Shown: in pieces, positions 26,605-35,164 of the stretch
How positions within the stretch are numbered: position 1 is the stretch's first letter
How the letters are laid out: each line of letters opens with the position of its first letter
Assembly: GCF_000244915.1 (NCBI RefSeq)
Contig: NZ_CM001442.1
Location: 4,278,001 to 4,342,000, forward strand
Source of the DNA: Bradyrhizobium sp. WSM471
Lineage (GTDB): Bacteria > Pseudomonadota > Alphaproteobacteria > Rhizobiales > Xanthobacteraceae
DNA: 64,000 bases
Reading direction: 5' to 3'
Program-made: the position numbers and the translations under genes
Notes under the pieces: generated by a model
Database searches by the model: none
What the model saw: only the letters and a program-made list of their open reading frames with translations
What the model was told of the DNA's origin: nothing

Positions 26605-26629
26605 GGAACGTCGGTTCCCCGCCGGCGTT
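26605..26629 (+). promoter_or_regulatory. EcfG promoter, exact consensus, next to a start codon
   Basis: GGAAC, 16 bases, CGTT. Only eight bases separate the -10 from the ATG at 26638, so transcription would begin at or within a few bases of the start codon. Confidence 0.7.
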
Positions 26630-26637
26630 GAGCTGCT

Positions 26638-26856
26638 ATGACCGATCCCGAGTTGCGCGCAGAGTCCTTCGAGATTGCCTGGAAATATCTCGACCAATCC
26701 GGCCAGCTTACCGGCGAGCGCAGGGACGCGGCGCGATTCATCCTGAACAGGATCGACCGCATGATGCGGGGTGGCGAAAGGCGACGATTGCTGCTGTCCA
26801 ACGCTGCAATCGACGCCTTCCGGTTGAGGCCCGTGCTCGTGACGCTCGACGCCTGA
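26638..26856 (+). CDS. Small hypothetical protein, probably leaderless mRNA
   Basis: The protein has 72 residues: MTDPELRAESFEIAWKYLDQ, then RRDAARFILNRIDRMMRGGE and a tail LRPVLVTLDA. It is helical and soluble, resembling small rhizobial proteins of unknown role. No in-frame start with a ribosome site exists between the promoter and residue 40, so translation of a leaderless message is implied. Confidence 0.7.
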   Translation: MTDPELRAESFEIAWKYLDQSGQLTGERRDAARFILNRIDRMMRGGERRRLLLSNAAIDAFRLRPVLVTLDA

Positions 26857-26876
26857 CGCGAGCCGCCGAAATGCTA

Positions 26877-26965
26877 CGTTAAGACTCGTTCGGACGACGA
26901 TCTTCCGGTCGCGATTCGTTTCGGGGAACGAAGCGGAGCAGGACCGTGAACAAACAAAAAGTCCC
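26877..26965. repeat. Hairpin-bearing repeat, copy C
   Basis: GTTAAGACTCGTTCGG opens the copy, GATTCGTTTC-GGG-GAACGAA forms the stem-loop, then GGAGCAGG and GAACAA. It lies more than 22 kb from copies A and B, again between small genes. Confidence 0.5.
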
Positions 26966-26982
26966 CGAGGCGACTTGCTGGC

Positions 26983-27210
26983 TCAGGCTGCTTCCGACCT
27001 CGGCACCGCGTCGGCATTGACCGAAAGCTTCACGACGTCGCCTTCGACGGCACCCACATATTTCGTATCAATGTAATGATGATGGTCCTTGTGACCTTCC
27101 GGGCTGTCCTTCCGCGTCAGCTTGATGCGATTGCCCTCGACGCGGTCGACAGTGCCGACAGGTGCGCCGTCCTTGCCGATGATCTTCATGTGCTCTCTGA
27201 TCTCGCTCAT
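26983..27210 (-). CDS. DUF2171 protein (PRC-barrel-like)
   Basis: The protein has 75 residues: MSEIREHMKIIGKDGAPVGT, then VDRVEGNRIKLTRKDSP and a HHHYID stretch. DUF2171 is a small beta-barrel related to PRC-barrel, common in stress-linked rhizobial genes. GGGAGAAC lies before the ATG at 27210. A near-consensus EcfG site lies at 27233-27257, 22 bases upstream. It is cytosolic. Confidence 0.85.
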   Translation of the reverse strand: MSEIREHMKIIGKDGAPVGTVDRVEGNRIKLTRKDSPEGHKDHHHYIDTKYVGAVEGDVVKLSVNADAVPRSEAA

Positions 27211-27232
27211 GATGTTCTCCCTGTGAAGTGTC

Positions 27233-27257
27233 AACGGCGAGGACCGGTCTTCGTTGC
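27233..27257 (-). promoter_or_regulatory. Near-consensus EcfG promoter
   Basis: The minus strand reads GCAAC, 16 bases, CGTT, with one mismatch in the -35. The spacing and the distance to the DUF2171 start fit. Confidence 0.5.
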
Positions 27258-27350
27258 AAGGATGAGCGCGGCCGATTGTTTGGAGCCAATGCGTTCGCCG
27301 AATGTTGAAGGGCAGTCGCAATTGCCAAGACCATCCTCATCAAGATTCGC

Positions 27351-28634
27351 ATGGAGACCTCCGAGGCCTATCTCGAACGAAAGCACAGGGAAATCGGGCT
27401 GCTGAACGATTGCCTGAGGAGCCCGCTGCATTTGGCTCGGCCGCAATCGGTCGACGAGGTCGTGGACTCCAAGTTTCAGCTCGCCGCCGCGCTACGCGCG
27501 GAGCATGCGCTGCAGGACTGGAAGGCGACGGAGACCGCCTGGTCGCACGCGGCGTCTCCCACCAGCGGTCCGTTCGCGTTCAGCTACGATTATCAGCGCG
27601 CTGACCTCAAGGTGCGCGGTCCCTCGTTTTATGACCTCGAGCGGTGCTGCGCGAGCGAGGCGATCTATACCGCGTCCGGCATGGCCGCGATCGCCGCGCT
27701 GCTGCTCGCGTCCGCACGGATCATCGGCAAGGCAGACGTCGTGGTGCTGCCGGGCACCTACGGCGAGACACTGGAGCTGATCGAGAGCCTCGTTCCCGAT
27801 TTGCGGCTTGTCACCGCCAGAATCCCGCTGGACGAAGCGTTTGCTGAGGCAGCCTCGCGACGGCTTCTCCTGCTGGATTCATGCGCTCCTGCCGGGGCGT
27901 TCGAGGCGGCTTTGCGTTGCGACGGTTCGGGGCTCGACCTGTTGATTTTCGACACGACATGTTTCGCCGGCAGATCGGGGCGCATCCGGCGCGTCCTGAG
28001 ATGGGCCGCGCAATGGGACATTCCCGTCGTGTTGGTGCGAAGCCACAACAAGCTGGATTCGCTCGGGGTGGAATACGGCCGGCTCGGCTCTGCCGTGTTC
28101 GTGCATTGGGGCCGGAAGGATCTCAAGGCAGGCCAGTTGCTGTCCGAAAGCCTGGCGGGGGAAACCCGCAATGCCGTCCGGCTTCTGGGTGGCGCGGCGT
28201 TGCCGGCGCACTTCCCGCCATTCGTGGGCTCAGAGGTCTATTGGGCCCTGACGAAAAGGCGCGTCGCGGCGATCCTGCGCAACGGTCGCCACACGGCGCG
28301 ATATTTTGCCTCCGAACTCGCTTCGCTCTCGGCCGAGCTGCATTTCACCCACGGCCTCTATGTCACGCTTCGCGGCAGGCGCGCCCTCGATGAGGCGACC
28401 GCGCGGCAGGCCGCCGAAGACATGAGCCGCGACCTGAACGCCAAAGGCTTCCCCATTCGCCACGCCGGCAGTTTTGGTTTCGATTTCGCGGCGACCGAGT
28501 GGTTTCACGACGCGACTACTGATCGGTACAGCGTCCGGGTGGCGGTGCCGGATCTGCCGACCGAGTCGTGGAAGGATCTCGCGGCGGCGATTGCCGGGTG
28601 GTGGGCGCGACATCAGGGCGACACTGAAGGGTGA
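27351..28634 (+). CDS. PLP-dependent fold-type I enzyme of the Cys/Met metabolism type, divergent
   Basis: The protein has 427 residues. It has the layout of cystathionine lyase or gamma-synthase relatives: SEAIYTASGMAAIAALLLAS for cofactor phosphate binding, LLIFDTTCFAG with the aspartate that holds the pyridine, and RSHNKLDSLGVEYGRLGS with a candidate Schiff-base lysine K234. The context SHNKLD differs from the usual S-x-TKY of MetB/MetC, so the reaction cannot be assigned. The N-terminal 70 residues are helical and not typical. A small membrane protein follows 15 bases downstream. Confidence 0.7.
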   Translation: METSEAYLERKHREIGLLNDCLRSPLHLARPQSVDEVVDSKFQLAAALRAEHALQDWKATETAWSHAASPTSGPFAFSYDYQRADLKVRGPSFYDLERCCASEAIYTASGMAAIAALLLASARIIGKADVVVLPGTYGETLELIESLVPDLRLVTARIPLDEAFAEAASRRLLLLDSCAPAGAFEAALRCDGSGLDLLIFDTTCFAGRSGRIRRVLRWAAQWDIPVVLVRSHNKLDSLGVEYGRLGSAVFVHWGRKDLKAGQLLSESLAGETRNAVRLLGGAALPAHFPPFVGSEVYWALTKRRVAAILRNGRHTARYFASELASLSAELHFTHGLYVTLRGRRALDEATARQAAEDMSRDLNAKGFPIRHAGSFGFDFAATEWFHDATTDRYSVRVAVPDLPTESWKDLAAAIAGWWARHQGDTEG

Positions 28635-28649
28635 GTACGGTGCAAGGCC

Positions 28650-29015
28650 ATGACAGAGCGACCGAAAGCGTTTCCTTACAGGGAATGCACGTGGCATGTG
28701 TCAGACGAACAGTCCCAGCAATGGCTTGCGGTGCTTGAAAAGACGGGTGCAGCCAACGTCCGAGCGCGCCTAGCCCAGACCGACGCGGCATCCGCAGGAG
28801 CGATTGCGATCGGAACCGCGCCCGTCATGACGATCGGGTTCGCCCAGGAATGGCTGAACTGGAAAGATAATCAAAAATCCGAGGCGGATATCGAACGGCA
28901 CGAGCGGCAGATCTGGTGGACTCGGACCGCGGCAATCGCCGCATCGGTCGCCGCATTGAGCGCACTGTTCGGCTGGATTTGGACGATCTTCATCCGGGGG
29001 AATAATGGCCTGTAA
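28650..29015 (+). CDS. Small membrane protein, hypothetical
   Basis: The protein has 121 residues. The soluble N-terminal half (FPYRECTWHVSDEQSQQWLA) is followed by a weakly hydrophobic stretch (about 49-65) and a clear C-terminal helix (about 92-115, AAIAASVAALSALFGWIWTI). It starts 15 bases after the PLP gene and is likely co-transcribed. The family is not recognised. Confidence 0.65.
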   Translation: MTERPKAFPYRECTWHVSDEQSQQWLAVLEKTGAANVRARLAQTDAASAGAIAIGTAPVMTIGFAQEWLNWKDNQKSEADIERHERQIWWTRTAAIAASVAALSALFGWIWTIFIRGNNGL

Positions 29016-29078
29016 CAAACATGATTGCTACGTTGCGCACACATCCGCGAGACGAGAGCGGCGACAAACTGCGCTGGT

Positions 29079-29321
29079 TCAATCGATCGCCAGGCATTCT
29101 TCCAGGGCCGGCTTCTGGTGGCCGCGACGCGTCCATGCCTGAACGGCGAAGGCGAGTTGATGCTGGCTGGCCGCCGCGTCCGCGATGGAAGCCCGCGCCG
29201 TCGCGATGGGCTTAGCGATGACGCCGGAGTTCACGATTCCCGCGTCAACTGCCAGGAACGATATTGCCACAATCGCCACCGCAGACGCGATAGCCATTCT
29301 CGTCAAGTCGGATAGTGGCAT
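29079..29321 (-). CDS. Small exported or membrane-anchored protein
   Basis: The protein has 80 residues. The ATG at 29321 follows AAGGA by six bases. The hydrophobic N-terminus (residues about 8-27, MAIASAVAIVAISFLAVDAG) is a signal anchor, followed by a short helical tail. The family is not recognised and there is no clear operon partner. Confidence 0.5.
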   Translation of the reverse strand: MPLSDLTRMAIASAVAIVAISFLAVDAGIVNSGVIAKPIATARASIADAAASQHQLAFAVQAWTRRGHQKPALEECLAID

Positions 29322-29479
29322 CGAAGTCCTTATCGGGCGCACGTCGCTCGGCGGATAGATAGGGCTCGCTTGCCCGGATCAAAGCCCGGACCGAGGCGAC
29401 CCACGCGTTCGTGAAGGACGGTGGATTCTGCAGGCGCGCATCGTAGACTGGACCCACGATCAACGCTTTAGACTGAAAA

Positions 29480-29556
29480 TGGCGATCCCGGCAGGAATCG
29501 AACCTGCAACCCTCAGAGTAGAAATCTGATGCTCTATCCAGTTGAGCTACGGGACC
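29480..29556 (-). tRNA. tRNA-Arg (anticodon TCT)
   Basis: The 77-nt cloverleaf on the minus strand has an acceptor GGTCCCG pairing with CGGGATC (one G-T), an anticodon stem TCAGA/TCTGA around TTTCTAC (anticodon TCT), a T arm GGTTCGATTCC, and an encoded CCA. Confidence 0.95.
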
Positions 29557-29959
29557 GTCTTGAGCCGCCCTGGTTGGGGGCCGGCTGTTCATCTACCATG
29601 CCATTATGAAAAATATCGTCTTTCGCCAAGCCTGAACCGAACCGTTTTCCTCGGAGCCGCGACAAAGCGGAACGGTGGGGTGTCGGGGTGCCGGGTTGAG
29701 CGGCAGCGGACTGGACGATGGATCACATCGCCGGGAACGCTGGAAAGCTTCCGGGACACGGCCGCCGGACGACTGGTCGGGTATTGCTGCGCCATCAGGA
29801 CGGCGTGCGCGGCGGTAGCTTGATCGGTCTCCTCTGGGCCTGCCTTGTCATGGCGAATGCGACGATTTGCACCTTTGGTTCCATCGCCTTGAGTCCGTCA
29901 CCTTTCCGCGCATTTCATGCGACAAGCGGCGTTCGTCCGCGATTTCCGGGAGTCCATCC
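29557..29959. other. 403-base intergenic region
   Basis: Divergent between tRNA-Arg and the alpha-2-macroglobulin gene. I see no convincing gene: the open frames here lack ribosome sites and have atypical composition. It holds the promoter of the macroglobulin gene. Confidence 0.5.
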
Positions 29960-32900
29960 ATGATCGGTCTTGTTCGCGCCGTCGCACTCTGCGCCACGCT
30001 GGCGTTCGGCCTTAGCGTAGCGCAGGCCGCCGACAAAGCCTTCAAGCGCGACGATCTCGCCGATTCCGCGATCAAGCTGGAGGCGCAGATCAAGGGCGAG
30101 GCGGGGCCGGTCGCCAAGTCCGGCGCAAGCTTGCGCACCGACGCCGATGCTGCCTTCCGGCGCAACGACTACCGCACCGGCCTGTCGGTGCTCGGCCAGA
30201 TCGCGGCGACCACGCCGGAGGACGCCGGCAACTGGCTGCGGCTGGCGAAAGTCATCTTCCAGATATCGCCGAAGAGTTCGAGCGAGCAAACGTTCCTGCT
30301 GGAGCGCGCCTCGACTGCCGCCTACATCGCCTACCAGCGCGCCGGGAATGCGGGCGAAGAGGCCGACGCGCTCGCGGTGCTCGGCAAGTCGCTGTCCGAA
30401 CGCAAGCTGTGGCGGCCGGCGCTGGATGCGCTGCGGCTGTCTCTCGACATGCGCGAGGTCGCCGACGTCCGCGGCCAATATGAGAAGATGCGCGACGAGC
30501 ACGGTTTTCGACTGCTCGATTACACCGTGGACTCGGACTCCGCCAGTCCACGCGCCTGCTTCCAGTTCTCGGAGGAGCTGGCAAAACGCACCGATTTCGC
30601 GCCGTACCTCGCGCTGGCGGGCCAGGACAAGCCGGCTTTGTCGGCCGAGGGCAAGCAGCTCTGCGTCGATGGGCTGAAGCACGGCGAGCGCTACAACATC
30701 AATCTGCGCGCCGGCCTGCCGTCCACCGTGAAGGAAGGCCTGCCGAAATCGGCCGAGTTCAACGTCTATGTGCGCGACCGCAAGCCATTCGTGCGCTTCA
30801 CCAGTCGCGCCTATGTGCTGCCGAGGACGGGCCAGCGCGGCATTCCCGTCGTCAGCGTCAACACGCCAGCCGTCAACATCAACGTGTTCCGGATCGGCGA
30901 CCGCAACCTGATCAACACGGTGGTCGACAGCGATTTTCAGAAGACGCTGTCGAAATACCAGCTCAGCGATCTCGGCGGCGAGCGCGGCGTCAAAGTTTGG
31001 ACCGGCGAGCTTGCGACCGCGATGACGTTGAACCAGGACGTCACCACGGCATTCCCGGTCGACCAGGCGCTGGGCGAACTCCAGCCCGGCGTCTATGTCA
31101 TGACGGCCGCGGCCAAGGGACCGGGCTCGGACGACGACTACCAGCTTGCCACCCAATGGTTCATCGTCTCCGATCTCGGCGTCACGGCCTATTCCGGCAA
31201 TGACGGCATCCATGTCTTCGTGAATTCGCTGGCCTCGACCGATCCGGTCGGCAAGGCCGAGGTGCGGCTGGTCGCGCGCAACAACGAGATTTTGGCCACC
31301 CGCAAGACCGATGAGAGCGGCCATTTGCTGTTCGAGGCGGGGCTTGCGCGCGGCGAGGGCGGCCTGTCGCCGGCGATGCTCACCGTGACCGGCGAGAAGG
31401 CCGACTATGCCTTCCTCAGCCTCAAATCCTCCGCCTTCGACCTGTCGGATCGTGGCGTTTCGGGCAGGGCCGTGCCTGCGGGCGCCGATGCCTTCGTCTA
31501 TGCCGAGCGCGGCGTCTACCGCTCCAGCGAGACCGTCTATCTGACCGCGCTGTTGCGCGACGGGCAGGGCAATGCCGTCACCGGCGGGCCGATGACGCTG
31601 GTGATCGAGCGCCCCGATGGCGTCGAATACCGCCGCGCCGTGCTGGCCGACCAGGGCGCCGGCGGGCGCACCTTGTCCGTGCCGCTCAACTCGGCCGTCC
31701 CGACCGGTACCTGGCGGGTGCGCGCCTTCACCGATCCGAAGGGCTCTTCGGTCGGCGAGACCACCTTCATGGTCGAGGACTACGTCCCTGATCGGATCGA
31801 ATTCGACTTGTCCGCCAAGGACAAGCTGATCAAAGCTAACGCTCCAGTGGAGCTTAAGGCGGACGGCCATTTCCTCTATGGCGCGCCGGCCTCGGGGCTG
31901 GCGCTCGAAGGCGACATGCTGGTCGCGCCCGCGTCCGAGCGACCGGGTTTCGCCGGTTACCAGTTCGGCGTCGCCGACGAGGAGACCACCTCAAACGAGC
32001 GCACGCCGCTGGAAAACCTGCCGGAAGCTGACGCCAATGGCGTTGCGACCTTCCCGGTCACGCTCGACAAGCAGCCGGCCTCGACGCGGCCGCAGGAGGC
32101 GCAAATCTTCGTCCGCATGGTCGAGACTGGCGGCCGTGCCGTGGAGCGTAAGATCGTGCTGCCGGTCGCGCCTGCTGCCGCCATGATCGGTATCAAGCCG
32201 CTGTTCGGCGACAAGAACGTCGCCGAGGGTGACAAGGCCGAGTTCGATGTCGTGTTCGTCTCGCCCGAGGGTGAGAGGCTTCGCCGCGACGGCCTGCGCT
32301 ACGAGCTCCTGAAGATGGAGTCGCGCTACCAATGGTATCGCCAGAGCAATTACTGGGAGTACGAGCCGGTCAAATCGACCTCGCGCGTCTCTGACGGCGA
32401 CGTGACCGTCGCCGCGGACAAGCCGTCGCGGATTTCGTTGACCCCAAAGCCCGGCCGCTACCGGTTGGACGTGAAGTCGAACGACGCCGACGGACCCGTG
32501 ACCTCGGTACAGTTCGACGTCGGCTGGTATTCCGACGGCAGCGCCGACACGCCGGACCTTCTGGAGACATCGATCGACAAGCCGCAATACGCCTCGGGCG
32601 ACACCATGACCGTGTCGGTCAACGTCCGCAGCGCCGGCAAGCTGACCGTCAACGTGCTCGGCGATCGCCTGCTGACGACGCAGACCATCGACGTCAAGGA
32701 AGGCACCGCGCAGGTGAAGTTCCCGGTCGGCAAGGACTGGGGCACCGGCGCCTATGTGGTGGCGACGCTGCGCCGGCCGCTCGATGCGACCGCGCAACGC
32801 ATGCCGGGCCGGGCCATCGGACTCAAATGGTTCGGTATCGACAAGCAGACCCGCACGCTCCAGGTGAAGCTGACGCCGCCGGCACTGATCCGGCCGAATG

Positions 32901-35164
32901 CAATGTTGAAGATCCCGGTCAAGCTGGACGGGCTCAATCCGGGCGAGGACGCCAAGATCGTGATCGCCGCGGTCGATGTCGGCATCCTCAACCTCACCAA
33001 TTACAAACCGCCGGCACCGGACGACTACTATCTCGGTCAGCGCCGCCTGAGCGCGGAGATCCGCGATCTCTATGGGCAACTGATCGACGGCATGTCGGGC
33101 ACGCGCGGGCAGATCAAGTCCGGCGGCGACGCCGGTGCCGCCGAGCTCCAGGGCTCGCCGCCCGCGCAAAAGCCGCTCGCGCTCTATTCGGGCATCGTCA
33201 CCGTTGCCGCCGACGGCACAGCGGAAGTGAGCTTCGACATTCCGGAGTTCGCCGGCACCGCGCGCGTCATGGCGGTGGCGTGGACCGCGACCAAGCTCGG
33301 CCGCGCCAACACCGACGTCGTGATCCGCGATCCCGTGGTCCTGACCACAACCCTGCCGCGCTTCCTGCTCAATGGGGACCACGGCACGGTCAATCTCGAG
33401 ATCGACAATGTCGAGGGCCAGGCCGGCGATTACGTCATCAATGTGAAGACGGGCGGGCCGGTGAAGATGTCCGGCAATCCCGCGACCACGGTCAAGCTCG
33501 CCGCCAAGCAGCGCAATTCGTTCACGCTCGCCATCGACGCGACGGCGGCGGGGCAGGCGACGCTCGACGTCGACATCAGGGGGCCGAACGGCCTGGCGCT
33601 GGCGCGCCATTATGCGCTCGACGTCAAGGCGGCGACGCAAGTCCTGGCGCGACGCTCGATCCGGACGCTCGCGAAGGGTGAGAGCCTGACGTTGACCTCG
33701 GATATGTTCGCCGATCTCGTGCCGGGCACCGGTAGCGTCTCGGTCTCGGCCAGCCTGTCGACTGCGCTCGATGCGGCGACGATCCTCAAAGCGCTCGACC
33801 GCTATCCCTATGGCTGCTCGGAGCAGATCACCAGCCGCGCCATGCCGCTGCTCTATGTCAACGATCTCGCGGCCGGCGCGCATCTGGCCATGGACACCGA
33901 GGTCGACCAGCGCATCCGCGACGCCATCGAGCGGCTCTTGGCGCGCCAAGGCTCGAACGGCTCGTTCGGCCTGTGGTCGGCAGGCGGTGACGACGCCTGG
34001 CTCGACGCGTATGTGACGGACTTCCTGACCCGCGCCCGCGAAAAGGGATTTGTGGTGCCGGATGTGCTGTTCAAGACCGCGCTGGATCGTATCCGCAACT
34101 CCGTCGTCAACGGCAACGAGCCGGAGAAGGACGGCGGCCGCGATCTTGCTTACGGCCTCTACGTGCTCGCGCGGAACGGCGCGGCGCCGATCGGCGACCT
34201 CCGCTATCTCGCCGACACCAAGCTCTCCAACCTCGCAACTCCCATCGCGAAGTCGCAGCTCGCGGCCGCGCTCGCGCTGGTCGGTGACCGCAACCGCGCG
34301 GAGCGGGTCTACGGCGCAGCGCTCGACAGTCTTGCGCCAAAACCCGTGCTGGAGTTCGGCCGCACCGACTACGGTTCGCAGCTCCGAGATGCCGCAGCGC
34401 TGGTGTCGCTTGCCAGCGAAGGCAATGCGCCGAAGGCGACGCTGACGCAGGCGGTGTCGCGGGTCGAGACCGCGCGCGGGCTGACGCCCTACACCTCCAC
34501 GCAGGAGAATGCCTGGCTGGTGCTGGCGGCGCGCGCGCTCGCCAAGGAGAACCTGTCGATGGAGGTCGACGGCCAGCCGGTCAAGACCGCGCTGTACCGC
34601 AGCTACAAGGCCGCGACCCTGGAGGGCAAGCCGTTGAAGATCACCAACACCGGCGATGCGCCGGTGCAGGCGGTGGTCTCGGTGTCGGGCTCGCCGGTGA
34701 CGCCGGAGCCCGCGGCATCGAACGGCTTCAAGATCGAGCGCAGTTTCTTCACGCTCGACGGCAAGCCCGCCGATATCGGCAAGGTCAAGCAGAACGACCG
34801 GTTCGCCGTGGTGCTGAAGATCACCGAGGCCAAGCCCGAATACGGCCACATCATGGTGTCCGACTATCTGCCGGCCGGCCTGGAGATCGACAATCCAAAA
34901 CTGGTGTCGTCGGGCGACAGCGGCACGCTGGGCTGGATCGAGGATGGCGAAGAGCCTGAGGATACCGAGTTCCGCGACGACCGCTTCACGGCGGCCGTCG
35001 ACCGGGCCTCGGATTCCAAGGCGGTCTTCACGGTGGCCTATGTCGTGCGTGTGGTCTCGCCCGGCAAATACGTGCTGCCGCAGGCCTATGTCGAGGACAT
35101 GTACAATCCCTCGCGCTACGGCCGCACCGGGACGGGCACGGTTGAGGTGCGGGCGGCGAAGTGA
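29960..35164 (+). CDS. Bacterial alpha-2-macroglobulin (YfhM type)
   Basis: The protein has 1734 residues. It is a periplasmic protease trap that snares invading or host proteases through a thioester. A Sec signal peptide (MIGLVRAVALCATLAFGLSV, cleaved near AQA) is followed by MG domains, the bait region, and the thioester motif PYGCSEQ (Cys at residue 1286, canonical Cys-x-Glu-Gln), then the thioester helical domain and C-terminal MG10-like domain. No lipobox cysteine follows the signal, unlike the E. coli lipoprotein, so it may be soluble. GGGAG precedes the ATG at 29960. The stop overlaps the pbpC GTG, the usual pairing of these genes. Confidence 0.93.
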   Translation: MIGLVRAVALCATLAFGLSVAQAADKAFKRDDLADSAIKLEAQIKGEAGPVAKSGASLRTDADAAFRRNDYRTGLSVLGQIAATTPEDAGNWLRLAKVIFQISPKSSSEQTFLLERASTAAYIAYQRAGNAGEEADALAVLGKSLSERKLWRPALDALRLSLDMREVADVRGQYEKMRDEHGFRLLDYTVDSDSASPRACFQFSEELAKRTDFAPYLALAGQDKPALSAEGKQLCVDGLKHGERYNINLRAGLPSTVKEGLPKSAEFNVYVRDRKPFVRFTSRAYVLPRTGQRGIPVVSVNTPAVNINVFRIGDRNLINTVVDSDFQKTLSKYQLSDLGGERGVKVWTGELATAMTLNQDVTTAFPVDQALGELQPGVYVMTAAAKGPGSDDDYQLATQWFIVSDLGVTAYSGNDGIHVFVNSLASTDPVGKAEVRLVARNNEILATRKTDESGHLLFEAGLARGEGGLSPAMLTVTGEKADYAFLSLKSSAFDLSDRGVSGRAVPAGADAFVYAERGVYRSSETVYLTALLRDGQGNAVTGGPMTLVIERPDGVEYRRAVLADQGAGGRTLSVPLNSAVPTGTWRVRAFTDPKGSSVGETTFMVEDYVPDRIEFDLSAKDKLIKANAPVELKADGHFLYGAPASGLALEGDMLVAPASERPGFAGYQFGVADEETTSNERTPLENLPEADANGVATFPVTLDKQPASTRPQEAQIFVRMVETGGRAVERKIVLPVAPAAAMIGIKPLFGDKNVAEGDKAEFDVVFVSPEGERLRRDGLRYELLKMESRYQWYRQSNYWEYEPVKSTSRVSDGDVTVAADKPSRISLTPKPGRYRLDVKSNDADGPVTSVQFDVGWYSDGSADTPDLLETSIDKPQYASGDTMTVSVNVRSAGKLTVNVLGDRLLTTQTIDVKEGTAQVKFPVGKDWGTGAYVVATLRRPLDATAQRMPGRAIGLKWFGIDKQTRTLQVKLTPPALIRPNAMLKIPVKLDGLNPGEDAKIVIAAVDVGILNLTNYKPPAPDDYYLGQRRLSAEIRDLYGQLIDGMSGTRGQIKSGGDAGAAELQGSPPAQKPLALYSGIVTVAADGTAEVSFDIPEFAGTARVMAVAWTATKLGRANTDVVIRDPVVLTTTLPRFLLNGDHGTVNLEIDNVEGQAGDYVINVKTGGPVKMSGNPATTVKLAAKQRNSFTLAIDATAAGQATLDVDIRGPNGLALARHYALDVKAATQVLARRSIRTLAKGESLTLTSDMFADLVPGTGSVSVSASLSTALDAATILKALDRYPYGCSEQITSRAMPLLYVNDLAAGAHLAMDTEVDQRIRDAIERLLARQGSNGSFGLWSAGGDDAWLDAYVTDFLTRAREKGFVVPDVLFKTALDRIRNSVVNGNEPEKDGGRDLAYGLYVLARNGAAPIGDLRYLADTKLSNLATPIAKSQLAAALALVGDRNRAERVYGAALDSLAPKPVLEFGRTDYGSQLRDAAALVSLASEGNAPKATLTQAVSRVETARGLTPYTSTQENAWLVLAARALAKENLSMEVDGQPVKTALYRSYKAATLEGKPLKITNTGDAPVQAVVSVSGSPVTPEPAASNGFKIERSFFTLDGKPADIGKVKQNDRFAVVLKITEAKPEYGHIMVSDYLPAGLEIDNPKLVSSGDSGTLGWIEDGEEPEDTEFRDDRFTAAVDRASDSKAVFTVAYVVRVVSPGKYVLPQAYVEDMYNPSRYGRTGTGTVEVRAAK

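Noticed and set aside
29604..29963. Open frames between tRNA-Arg and the macroglobulin gene
   Set aside because: No ribosome sites, no domains, and the plus frame overlaps the macroglobulin start.
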